Source: Glossina fuscipes (lineage: Eukaryota > Arthropoda > Insecta > Diptera > Glossinidae). Taken from it: a stretch of 64,000 nucleotides of DNA. The stretch covers positions 62,001-126,000 of the forward strand of contig NW_023998476.1 in the NCBI RefSeq assembly GCF_014805625.2, read 5' to 3'. The notes beneath the pieces are model-generated. The model was not told the origin of the DNA, searched no databases, and worked only from the letters and a program-made list of their open reading frames with translations. Shown here piece after piece: positions 47,700 to 58,963 of this stretch (its first letter is position 1; each line of letters starts with the position of its first letter). The position numbers and the translations under genes were made by a program.

Positions 47700-50600
47700 C
47701 TATCAGATTATTATGCAAGGAAAATGCCTTTACTAGTTTTTTCCTTTAAATTTTTAACACATAACTATCGCGAGAGAATTTATTTATGTGGAAGCGTAAG
47801 TATAAGACGTACAAACATATAAAGACATGAATGTATGTATGTGTGTACAATCATTTATTTACACAAGCGTATATAGCCAGGTGCCAATATAATTAATGGA
47901 GTAATCAAGCTTGCTTAAAGTGATTTTAATACGAGAAATTATGGGAATTCCTTGAGAGAAACAGATTCATATATTACGGGTGGGTTAAGGATATAAAGAA
48001 TAATTTTTTTTTTTTTCAATATTAAAATATATCGATTTACTTGTGAGAGTTCTAAATTAAAACAAATCGATTTTGTTACATAAATATAGTTTTGGCCAGA
48101 AAACCCAGCTTTCCCTACGCAAAACTTTTGACATATGCTGTACCTCGTTTTTAACTAGACACTAGGTCAAAAGTTATCGTTCTTGGTTTAAAAGATTTCA
48201 AAAGGTTAATTCTTACAGAGAGTAAGGCGAATTGATGACCGACACAACCACGTGTTCGATTTAAAACCATAACTGAGTTTTATAAGTCATAATTGTTGTT
48301 ACGCAACTGTTTTATTTGCAAGGTTCGCTGGATGAAATGTTATCATTAAATTTGAGTTTAAGTTACAGTAGAAGTGTATAGTGAATAGATTACTGGCGCG
48401 ATGTTAGTTGTAGTGAAGTTAGTATGTAGCTAACATTTTTGTTTTTGCTAAAAGATAGACTATCTTCACGCTTGATTTGCCCTTCGTCTAAGGGAGAAAT
48501 ATAGAAAAATAGAAAATAGAAACATAAATAAAAAAAGACTTTTTATTTCCTGGCCAACTATAACTTGGCCAAGACAATTTTTTAGCAAACACACAAACCT
48601 TAACAATGTGGGCTATCTTCACTTCGTTAATAGATTTGGTATATATTTAATTTTCGGATTACATTTTATTTAAAAATGCCTTTGAATCTGCTAGAAAAAA
48701 CCTTACGTGGGTTAAATGCAAAAGTAAAATTTTTTGCCGTATTCTCCTCTTCAAGTCCTTGTATTTAATACTCCATTCGTTATACTGCTAAGAAAATAAG
48801 AAATCGACAGTCTATCCATCGTATTTATTTTAGAATTAATATATTTGTCGACAGATGATATATCTTCATCTTAGAAATGTACAGAATAATTTTCGATATT
48901 CTTGCTTATGAGTAATGAGCAGAAAACGTAAAGAACGTGAAAAAATAAAAATTTCTTATCATTGTATCTACTTTGGTTCATAAATAACGACCAAAAAAAC
49001 AAAATTGTTTTCAATATGAAAGCAGAGGCGAACTTTTGATCAATTGGTCTCGCGTTCAATACCAGCTTACGTGCTCGTCTTTATGCTGGTCGTCAAAGAT
49101 TTTGTTCTTCAATGAATCGAATGCTCTGCAGAAATAGTAAAAGTGAGTAGGTGTGGATTGTGTAACTTTCCAACAGGATAGAGCCCAAAATTTCGAGGAA
49201 AAAATATTTTTCAAATAATGAACTTCATTCCACGCAGGCTGCATAGTTCGATTTGTCTGTTAAGCCAATTATAAAAGAAATATATATAGAAACTTTAAGG
49301 AAACATTGAAAGCTCTTAACTGCGATATTTCGTGGCCTTTCTGAGCAATTCTCGCACTCTTATAAGTATAGCTTAAAAAAGTGAATTGTCCGGTCGACGT
49401 GACATTTATACGCTCTCAGAACAAGGGTGAAAAGCAATGTGTCATGAAGGATGTTAATAAATAGTTTTGCGGTCCCGTGGATACTTGAAGCAGCAAGACG
49501 AACGGGTTGTTGTCTTTTACTTTCAAAGACATTATGTTAATTCTTTGCAATGGCCTTGTGAGAAATGTTATCCAATAAGAGGATTAAAAAAATGACAAGT
49601 ATAAACGATATATCCCCGCCCGCGTTTTTTCTTTTCCCTCCATAAGTCCTTACAGATTGGGGGTCGATAATATAAATTCCTAATTTCATTCAGTGCAATT
49701 CAAATTTTAGGAAGCACATAAAAGCAATTTAATTGAAATCACATTCAGTGCATAACAAATATTTATTATAACAAATATTTATAAAGATATGTGTACGAGC
49801 ATTAGACAGTTAGTGGTAGTGTCGAACAATATAAACAAAACAAAATTAGGTCACAGTTAATATCGTATATGGACATAACGATGCGAATGCGTAAAAGAGA
49901 AGCGAGAAAGAGAAATAACTAATACCAATATGATAAATAAAATTGCATTACGACTTTTCACATATATGTATGCACATACACACTACACTTTTATTTATAA
50001 GCATATTCGTGCTAATATCAAATACGCTTCATTTTTGAATTCTCTTACACGAGTGACTCAAATCATGAAAATCAATACATTTAACACAATACTGCTACAA
50101 TACTTGTAGATAATTTAAAATGAAAACAAAAAAAAAAGGTATTGTTATATACATACATATGCATACAAAATGCATATTTCAAACATTTAATGCACTTATA
50201 CAAACATATGTGTGTATATACGAACATATAAACGAATATCTTTAATTTCGATATCCATACACTCGGCCAGATTCACTTTAACTTTTAATTTTTTATTTTT
50301 AAACTTTAATATTGCAAAAGGAAGGAGAACAACTCATCTTTTAACTTAAAAATTACACTTTCCTACTCAAAGATAGTGCGTGTTTCCCTTTGAATTCATT
50401 TGCGAGTATAACATGTTGTCATTTCTTATTATTATTGAAGAATTCCGATACATCTGTCATTACTATTCTTTTATATGATAAACGACCTTACTTCCCGTCC
50501 GAGTGAAACGACTTAACGCGGAAGAAACACTTCGGCAAACTAAATAAAATGAAACCTTAGTACCATTCTAATGGGAGATTTATTCTCCGTTGTTACTAAA

Positions 50601-51050
50601 AGGTAGTATAAAAATCTGCTATATATAAACAACGTTCTCTATAAGAGCAGAGATGATATTTGCTTTGCAATAAGAAAAAAACGTGAGAAGCATTGAAAAA
50701 AAATCAAATTTTACGATTTTTTTCGTTACAATTCGCATTTTTATAGTCACCAGCGAAGCATTTAAATTTTAAAAGCGAAAATTATAATAACATTTGATCA
50801 ATCCTTTCGGCTCTTTCTTATCTTTTACAGATTTTAAGGCAATATTTTTGGGCGCTCAAATAGCTGACTTTCTTTGTTAAAAAAACGAATATGAAAATTG
50901 AATTGAAATTGAAATTTTTCTCCTTCAGGAACGACATTCCTTACCGTTACATTCATTACATCAGCCGCCCGAGTTTTTGATCCCATTAAAATAATCGAGA
51001 GCGCATCCGTGAAAACACAGCAAAAAAAAAAACTAGTAACAAAGACATGT
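47700..51050. other. Long AT-rich region, no gene seen
   Basis: Many short ORFs but none with recognisable sequence or splice sites in phase. 49900-50260 is rich in acatacatat-type words. It may be intron of the gene to which the 47528-47699 exon belongs. Confidence 0.4.
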
Positions 51051-51054
51051 TTGG

Positions 51055-51360
51055 CTAGGGTCCGAATCTCGCATAACCACCACCACTACTGTCTTAAACG
51101 CCCCATGCTTTTATTTGTCGTCATAAAAAAGTGAATGGGCTAAAACTTAATTTTTGGCATTTACTTCACTAAAAGGTATTGTTAAGAAAATTTTGTCTAC
51201 TTCGTCGTGACGGCCGCATTCTGTCTTCTTTACGTCATAATTAATAAGCATAAAACCTTAAAAAAATGAAAAAAAAGAAAATTTAATCACTTATAACTTT
51301 ATGTTGACATGTCCGATTTTTTCCATTCTTGCACATAAATACTCTACGGACTTCTGCCTT
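51055..51360 (+). repeat. Dispersed repeat family B, copy 2
   Basis: Shares gtccgaatctcgcataaccacc, aataagcataaaaccttaa and cacttataactttat with 15470-15760. It is followed by a repeat-A copy. Confidence 0.6.
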
Positions 51361-51479
51361 GACTAACTTGGCTCGTTTTCAATACTCACTTGCGTGCAAA
51401 AACTTCTAATGTTGCTTCCAAATTTCGAGTCGATATCTTCATTTTTGCGACCAGGAGATTGTCAACAACTCTGAACCAT

Positions 51480-51900
51480 GCCCGGACTTAAAAAAGCAAG
51501 CAAAAATTCTTGTTACAGTTCACTTAAGAATTCATTTTGTGCTTACAAAGTTTGATTCATTTAAGATAGTATAAAAAAATGAATATTTTAAAAAAGCAAA
51601 CTAAGGGGCTTAAAATATATATTTCATTTTTACTCTATCCATAATTCGGGGAATCTCACTTATATAAGCACATAATCCACATAATCTAACTGAATTGACA
51701 ACGAAAAATTTATAGAAAGACAAAAAAAAAGAAATTCATCAGAAAAATTCATTAAGAGAACACAAGAACAAAATGGATGGAGTATTGAAAATCGTGTGAA
51801 AACAAAACAGTTCGTGTAAAAAGAGAATCTTTTATTTTTAACTCCTGTTAAATGACATTTCATGTAAAAAAAATTCATGTAAAAAGATGATTGGTGTATA
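51480..51900 (+). repeat. Dispersed repeat family A, copy 4
   Basis: Shares cggacttaaaaaagcaag, ttcacttaagaattcatttt, ctatccataattcggggaatc and repeated ttcgtgtaaaaa/ttcatgtaaaaa words with copies 1-3. The minus-strand ORF over it is not a gene. Confidence 0.6.
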
Positions 51901-52414
51901 TATATTAACACACGTTAGCGGACAGTGAAAATTTCAGCGAGGTGTAAAAAATGACAGTCAATTAATCTTAAAATTAATTACGATATCGGGAATCTGATTT
52001 AGTACATTTTCTAAGGGTAGTTAGAAGATCATGTAGCAATCGATACACGCAACGAATACTATAGCAATCACGACAATGTAGATCAAATTTTTCAACTCAG
52101 GTGACGTGAATGGTATAGCATTCATGTAAGAGAAAACATGAGGGCACAATGGGAGAATCTGGTCTCTTTCTAGTGAAATTTACGAATTTAAATGTGCTTT
52201 AAGCAAATTGGTAAATATACAGAGGCAAAATAAAATAATATGGAAAAACTTAAAGAATCAGGTAATTAGTATATTTTGGCAACTACAATAATTAAAAAAA
52301 CCCCGGTGGTATAAAAAATTTAATGAAGAATAATTGGCTTTAAAATTTAAATGTCGAGCATTCATGGCATTTTGCGTCTTTTAATTATTGCATTTTCATA
52401 AATATATTTATGTA

Positions 52415-53153
52415 CAGTAAAAGCTCCTTATTCGCGCTTCATTTATTCGTGGTTTCACTGTTCGCGCATTAAAAAAATGCGACCCAATTCGGGAATTGTT
52501 TTGTTTCTGTAGTTGAAACTTATTTAAAAAAGGAAAATTTAGATTTTAAAGCACTTCTGGTTTTGGACAATGCTCCAGGTCATCCTCGCGAACTTGAAAC
52601 TATGCATCCAAACACAAAAGTAACATTTTTACCTCCCAACACAGCGGCTTTGCTTCAACCTATGGGCCAAGGAATAATCCAGGCCATTAACCTCTGTTAC
52701 ATTAGACGAACCTTCAAAATCATATTGGATAATATGGAATGTAATCTTGATATGAATGATATGGAATGCGGAAAAAATTTGATGTAGGAAAATGCATCGT
52801 AAACATAAAGGAATCATTGGAAAAACTGAAGCTACACACATTGAAGTCATGCTGGAAAAAAACGGTGGACTGCTGTGACTGCGGAAAATGACGAAGAATC
52901 TGGACGAGATGGGTTTGAACAGATAGAATCAAGTGACATTCAGGAATTGATTGAAAATGTTCAAAAACTACAATTAAATTGATTTTTTTATATATTTGAT
53001 TTTTTTTTATATTGTCACCATTCCGTATTCACGGTTTCTTTTTTTATTTTGTCACCTAGGAACGTACCCCTATAATCCCATATAAATTACCATTCCGTAT
53101 TCACGGTTTTTGTATTCGCGGCATTTTTATGCGCGAATAAGGAGCTTTTACTG
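52415..53153 (+). mobile_element. Tigger/pogo-type DNA transposon, internally deleted
   Basis: The 739-bp element has inverted ends CAGTAAAAGCTCCTTATTCGCG (left, from 52415) and its complement (right, to 53153). It is flanked by TA at 52413-52414 and 53154-53155. Inside, 52520-52785 encodes the C-terminal half of a pogo/Tigger transposase, and short repeats of accattccgtattcacggttt lie near the right end. Most of the N-terminal part (CENPB-like DNA-binding domain and first catalytic Asp) is missing. Confidence 0.9.
52512..52978 (+). pseudogene. Tigger/pogo transposase C-terminal fragment, inactive
   Basis: The open frame gives KKENLDFKALLVLDNAPGH (second catalytic Asp) and LPPNTAALLQPMGQG. 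The Tigger consensus at this last site is QPMDQG, so the third catalytic Asp is Gly here. After the TAG at 52785 the frames continue with recognisable text (KESLEKLKLHTLKSCWKK; later GFEQIESSDIQELIENVQKL and a stop near 52980). The first Asp and the DNA-binding part are absent, so the fragment cannot be active. Confidence 0.85.
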
Positions 53154-53155
53154 TA

Positions 53156-53164
53156 TACATATTC

Positions 53165-53209
<45 letters not shown>

Positions 53210-53924
53210 AATACATTTATATACATTAAGGTAATTGAATTTATTCCTTTTATTTTGACTTTTATATCGTATTACATGACATTGCCGCTAATATTATTTT
53301 ATCGCAAATTTTAAAGTTTTGTAATCTATTGGAATACCGCTAACATAGGTTTCTTCAATTATCACCTAAACAGTGCACTAAACTAAGGAAGTACTTGAAT
53401 GTGTTGTCATATGGGGATTGGCTTGAGTGTTTGGAAAATGACCGTTTTGAGGTTAAAAATTAACACTAGGCTTGAAAGAAATTGAAAATCCAACAAATGC
53501 TAGGGATGTTGGAGAAATGTTAATGAAAAAATCTGAAAAGTGTAATTGCAAATATAAGCAGTGCACAAAGGCGTAAGAGTGTGTATTAAAGTTGAGAGAA
53601 GTATGGGTACCAAAGTAATTAATGTGGAAAATAATGCAACTGATGAGAAATATTGGTTGACCACGAGCATCCTGTGCGCAATATATAGAATATATATAGA
53701 ATATATAGAGAATACTGCTTTAAGCTCGACTTAAGTTTGCTAAGTCAGATTCAAAACGATCGGTCAGATCAGTCGCATATTTTGTATCTGCTAAAACAAT
53801 TAACGAGCTCACCATGGGCGGCTTAGGTAACGATTGCTGTTGAGTTGGCCCAAACGACGATGACGGGAAGAGAAGAAGAATAGTATATAAAAACAAAAAT
53901 GTAAAAGAAAATCTTCCATTTTAA
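53156..53924. other. AT microsatellite and AT-rich region
   Basis: An (AT)n run lies at 53175-53200 just after the Tigger element. No gene is seen up to the stop codon of the minus-strand multi-pass gene at 53925. Confidence 0.5.
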
Positions 53925-54424
53925 TTATTTAGATTGACGACTACCGGTTTTCTTGCTGGAATGGAAATGTTTTTTCAAACTTGATTCAATTTCCCATAGA
54001 TGAGAGCGCACAGGAAAAGACAAGGTGTTGAAAGATGACTGCGAATATTTGCATCGGACGTGGTCAGCGTCAGATGATAAATTTTGTATCGTTAAAAAAG
54101 CGATGGAAATTAATTCAAGCATTTTCTTTTTACCAATGTTAGAGCGAGTGTAAATTGAAGCACAGTCCCCAACCAGTTAGTCCTTCCATCTATAAAATAA
54201 TTAATTACAACATATATCGCAGAAGCCAATACTATAAAAACGCTTAAAGGTTCATCGCCAAGAGCACTGTCTAACAAATCGCTAAGGTATTACAAAAAAA
54301 GATGAGAATGAATCTGTAAATGATTTTGAGTCAAGAGGTAGTGAACTTACAAGCGCTTAATAAATAGCAATTTTATTATTGATATAGAACAGGAGGTCAA
54401 TACCACCGCATAGATCCGCAAACA
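53925..54424 (-). CDS. C-terminal exons of a multi-pass membrane protein, unknown family
   Basis: Three exons join in phase in transcript order: 54424-54351 (acceptor gtacag), 54281-54134 and 54038-53925. Products: CLRIYAVVLTSCSISIIKLL, then DLLDSALGDEPLSVFIVLAS with AIYVVINYFIDGRTNWLGTV (two hydrophobic segments around a DGRTNW turn), then SHLWEIESSLKKHF and a basic tail KKTGSRQSK. Introns are 69 and 95 nt, GT-AG. The pattern suggests an ER or organelle membrane protein with a cytosolic basic tail. I do not recognise the family. The N-terminal exons were not found; they would have to lie near or beyond the divergent gene at 54812. Confidence 0.6.
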
Positions 54425-54811
54425 CTGTACGGAGTAATATCGTTACTGACTTTAGCCATTTAAAATGTATTTCTTTTGCAGTTTTTTAGTCTGGTTCTTA
54501 AAAGAAAATTTATTTATTTTTTTTTTGCAGACATTTTGCAAAGTGACATAAGCTCGAAATTTTGAATTTTTTCATTTACATTTTACGATTATTAATCGGG
54601 TTTTATCTGACTGAGTATTTAGAAACCAAATTGATTTTTGGCTTTAATATGTCCGCCTTGTTCTATTTGTCGAAGGGTACGTTTTCGAATGATGAAATTT
54701 TTTGCCTAACATTTATCACTTTTTGTTTTTAATTGAGCAATTTGACAAGTGCATGTGCAATACAAAATACAGGGGCAGAAGTGTAATTTAGCGAAATTCC
54801 GCGCGCAAGCA

Positions 54812-55787
54812 ATGGAAGAATCTGAAGAAGGAACATTTCGTAAAAAATTTTTACTATTTCTGAAGTCACATTTGTTGGCTGCTGCCTTTGGGCTGATAAC
54901 ATTACTTCAATGGCTTTATATACTCAATTGGTAAGCGTAACAAAATGCAATAACTGCTAGAAAGTAAACTGTTTCTCGAAGGGAACCTTGGGAATTCGCC
55001 ACCAATCCTATTGTCAACGTGTGCTGTATTTCAATTTCAATTTTGATTTGGATCATTTATTCCATATCGCACTATTTATTATTAGCTATACCACCGTTTG
55101 TTGAATGGATATTCATTCTTCTCTTAGTAAGTATAAAATTTCATACCGCTGGTATCGCATTGTATTTCGTGCGTTTTTCAAGGTAGAATGCTTAACACTA
55201 TCTCCACTGGCCGTCGTGATTAGGAGCAGTGGTCTAGGCTTTGCAATATGTTTAAGTGCAGCTGTAGCAACTTTAGCAACTTTTTCATTTGTGGGTCTTG
55301 GCCTATCAAAGGTAAAGATTTTCTCACCGTGTTGTTATATCTAAATGTTTTTATATTCGATAATATATATGTATATATAGTAGCATTTCGGAACGAAATT
55401 TACAATTGTAATCGACATTGGGAGGGTGATGGCTATGGGTCTCTTTATAATTACAATTGTTGTGGCACTTCTTCTCAGGACCTTAACAGCCATTTACATT
55501 TGTGTTACGTTGGCTTACGTTACGATAATAATGGTATATCCATAATAAGGTAATGTATATATATATATATATATAGTAATGGTATATACTCCTGAGCAAT
55601 TCTAAATTTAGTTTTAATTTAATCTTATCTAATTCAGTTTATCAGTTACAATGCAACTGTCCTGAGAACTGAACGTATTAGAGGCTTTACATCCGTTGCA
55701 AGCCTTGCTTTAATCATTTACTGTGAGACGTACCTTTTGTCTATTATAAGCTTATATGTTTGTTGGATCATGGATCGGTATAATTAA
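54812..55787 (+). CDS. Bax inhibitor-1/Lifeguard (TMBIM)-like membrane protein, diverged
   Basis: Five exons: 54812-54930, 54982-55126, 55183-55311, 55384-55533 and 55638-55787; GT-AG, all in phase, 230 residues, the usual TMBIM length (about 230-260). It begins MEESEEGTFRKKFLLFLKSH, like the TMBIM start (FxRKVY..). At least six hydrophobic segments follow, with WEFATNPIVNV after the first, ATLATFSFVGLGLSK, and a long C-terminal hydrophobic end (CETYLLSIISLYVCWIMD) resembling the family's LYLDIINLF helix. BI-1 proteins are ER/Golgi cation-leak channels that dampen apoptosis. The family's DFT motif and FxxYD block are not clearly conserved, so this is a fast-evolving member or a different multi-pass family. 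I use the ATG at 54812; upstream in-frame codons lack one. Confidence 0.6.
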
Positions 55788-56340
55788 AATCCAAAGCAAC
55801 CATTAGTACCGTTAGTTAGCTTCCGTGTATATAATAATAAAATTGTGTGTGTGTGCTCTACTTTTTTATCTAAATAAGGCTTAGTTTCATTCTCAACGCC
55901 AAGCGTTAGGAGAAAATGCATATGGATCAGGTAACAATCCCATCAAATTTGTTAGGCTACTACGTTTATTCTATATACGAATATTGAGATTGCAGAAATT
56001 TTCAAAATAGAGATCTTAACTATGCTCAATCCATAAGTGGTATGCCGTTATCGACCAAGCACTCTTTGCAGCCACGACCAAAAAAGACTCTACCGCATTC
56101 ATTAATCCATCAAGACAATGCGAAGTCAGCTGCATTCCAAGTAGCGAAAAAGCATTACCTTTCCTTAAGTGACATTTGCAAACAATGGTCAGCCATAATA
56201 ATATTAATATATGGTCGTCATATTACAATAGCAACAGATTATTATCACCGACACAAATTTGTTAACTAGATCAGAAACTATAGAAAATTAATTATGGTAT
56301 AAAATGGATAGATAACGATATAATTGCGTATAAAACATCA
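55788..56340. other. Intergenic, with a possible mariner scrap
   Basis: At 56110-56150 the plus strand reads LIHQDNAKSAAFQVAKK, vaguely like the mariner HQDNARPH block, but the match is too short to call. Nothing else is recognised. Confidence 0.25.
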
Positions 56341-57360
56341 GATAACAAAGAATTCGTTAGTTATACCCTATGCCACTTGTGGCACAAGGTACATTAAGTT
56401 ACTGTGGACGTATGTAACATTCAGAAGGACTTAAGATCGACCTATTCCTCATTGTCCCGATCAATTCAGAATCATCTCTGTCCATCCGTGTATTTTTGTG
56501 CTCAAGCTGCGAGCCGCAATTTTTGCGATATCTTGATACAATTATGCATAGAGACGTGCATTGGCCCAAGGACCGCTATTGAAAATCTACCTTTCGACTC
56601 CCCAAATAACGACCTATTCTGGAAAATCGTTATACGAAAAAAAAAAATTCAATTTGCAAAATTTCTTAGCGAAAGTGACTGAGCAGTAGTTTTTCAGCAT
56701 TCTAAATTGAAATGAAAACTTTGAACCGTTTGGGCAATTTTTTCAACCCCCTCTCATATAACCGTTCCTATGGAAATTGTAGGTTTATATGGTAAAAAGG
56801 TGAAATTTTCATTATTTCATAGTGTAAATTGGCTCATAAAAGCAAATTGGCAAAGAAGTCTACCTTACCGAATTTGCACTACATAAGTCTATTTTTTGGA
56901 TACCATCGCATGTAAGGATTCTCATGAAACGTAAACCCTTATAGGCCAAAAAAGTCCTATTGTAAATATTTTGTGATGAAAATTAGTTCATGATAGTAAT
57001 TAAACAAAAAATTAAGTGGACCTAATTTTAACCATGTTGGTCTGTTTCTTGGCTCCACTCCATATAAGAGTCCCATGACTAGCAAGTTCTCCGGAGAAAG
57101 GATTAATTTTTAATAATGAAAATTAACTCACAGTAGCGATTGAGTAAAAAAACTAACTGTAGGGAATATGGATCATATAGGTCTGATTTTTGGACACTAA
57201 CAATTAAGCATTTTCCGAGTTGCGGGCTTTTATTGAAATTATGACTGTGTAAGAAAATAATGTGTACTTTTTGGTGTATTATTATTAAAACGAGTGTGTA
57301 TTGTACTAGGCGAGGTAGTGTAGGATATGTAATTGTCGGCGTTGCTCGACTATAATATTC
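56340..57360 (+). repeat. Dispersed repeat family C, copy 2, interrupted by the solo LTR
   Basis: Starts with taccctatgccacttgtggc and has tcctcattgtcccgatcaattcagaatc. Several blocks then match copy 1: ctctcatataaccgttccta, gatgaaaattagttcatgata, and ending cgttgctcgactataatattc, where the LTR begins. Confidence 0.6.
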
Positions 57361-57750
57361 TGTTACGAAATTCGCTTTTCTATTATAGAACCCGTACCAC
57401 TAAATCGTGGATATTCTTTTTAAGAGAATAAACACCTTAAAATTCTTTTACTTACGATTATATTCCTTAGCAGTGGGGTTATTCACAATTTATTTTGGCA
57501 GTGCTCGCGACTAAAATGTTCTGCCTTCCGTAAATATTCTATTTATATACATTTTTACAAGCATATTACTGTTACCTAATTTCATGGTTTTTTTTTAATC
57601 CGTCAATCTGCTTTTCCGGTGATCGTTTTTCTCGGCTAGCAGCTCCATGACGCACCTGCGAATGTGCACTTGGTTTTTCCCTGTCTAGGAAATTTATTAT
57701 TTGGGAAAATTAATTGTAAGGAATGAGCTGGACTTAGGGTTTCCGTAACA
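57361..57750. repeat. Solo LTR (390 bp)
   Basis: Runs from TGTTACGAAATTCGC to GGGTTTCCGTAACA, with inverted TGTTACG.. ends. It is homologous along its length to 10425-10835. No internal region or second LTR lies beside it. Flanking bases (..ataatattc and atatatatg) show no clear target-site duplication. It is inserted exactly at the end of a repeat-C copy. Confidence 0.85.
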
Positions 57751-58963
57751 ATATATATGTGATTTTTTTTATATTTATATATTGTAAAATATGTAAGAAA
57801 ATAAAACATATTTATATATATTTATTTAAAATGTACATTTTTAAAACAGCTAATAATAGTTAGTACGTTGTTACGTACCACGTAGTTGTTTGTAAAGCGC
57901 GTTAAAAACGTTCTTTAGGAATAGGAACTTCAGTAGGCTTGATCGTCTTCACTGTTTGGCATATAGAACATTTAGAGACGTCTGTAAGTTCAGGGGAGAT
58001 TTGCCTTAAGTAGGCATGTCACATCCATTTTTAATTTTGACACACAGACTAAGCGGTGAAGGTAAATCACATTAGAATTTTTATAGCCTATGCGAACTTC
58101 CGTAACCGTTATTACATGCTTTTTCTCAATGCCTCTATAAAGCACACAAACAAGCTTCAAAAACGCTATAAAGTATATAAATTCTTTACCATTTTTAAAT
58201 TCGAAATGCACTGAAGCATGTCGTGTTGTTCGTTTTTTCATCCATCCGTTTGGCTAACTATCTAGCACCTGTGGTCAACATTCTCCCAATCGCAAAAATG
58301 AAGATATCGCTTACAAATTTGCAAAAGAATTTATAAATTTGTTTTCCGTGTTTTTTGTTTATTTCTCATAAAATGCGACACACACACATCATATAAATTT
58401 GAATTTTTATTCTGAAAATAGAAAAAATCAGCCGCGACCACCCAATTTCATAGTGTACAAAAAATTAGTTCTTTTCCTTCTTTTAAGTCCTTCTTAGGAT
58501 AAGGATGATAGGTATAATAGATTCGGTCATGACTGAATATAATTTTGTCACTTGTTTTTACTTTTAAAAGCTGTCTGCGATTTCCTAAAAACATATATTT
58601 CAGATTTGACAATTTTATGTCTGTAAATTGATCAAGAGTATAAAAGACCACAACAAACAAAACTATTGTTCGGTGATGAAAATCTTTATAAACCAACCGC
58701 TTATTTAGTGCTTTTCGCCGGAAGAAAAGATTCAGTGTCTCTGCGCCGTAAGCGCGTATACCTGCAACTGTTTCTAATAGTTACCAAAGAATATAATTAT
58801 TATTATCGTTATTACTATTATTAGCACTGATAAGATATAATAAGTTTTTAGCTTAAAATGCCTAATCGTATATTGATACGTTTTTAGTGTTCTAGTAGCT
58901 ATCAATAGAATCGCTTGGAGTATTTGTCTATTAATCTAGAAGGGAATCGTATATTTATATGGC
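57751..58963. other. AT-rich upstream region of the second M28 gene
   Basis: No coding or RNA feature was recognised. The promoter of the gene at 58964 should lie in the last part. The short minus-strand ORFs at 57990-58241 and 58448-58696 show no recognisable sequence. Confidence 0.4.

Noticed and set aside
49550..49600. WPCEKC-like text that might be the second LITAF exon
   Set aside because: Spacing and flanking residues do not fit the LITAF domain, and no acceptor is present.
56042..56269. ORF with LIHQDNAKSAAFQ resembling a mariner motif
   Set aside because: Match too short and no other transposase blocks nearby.
58448..58696. Minus-strand ORF upstream of the second M28 gene
   Set aside because: No recognisable sequence, splice signals or composition; probably chance.
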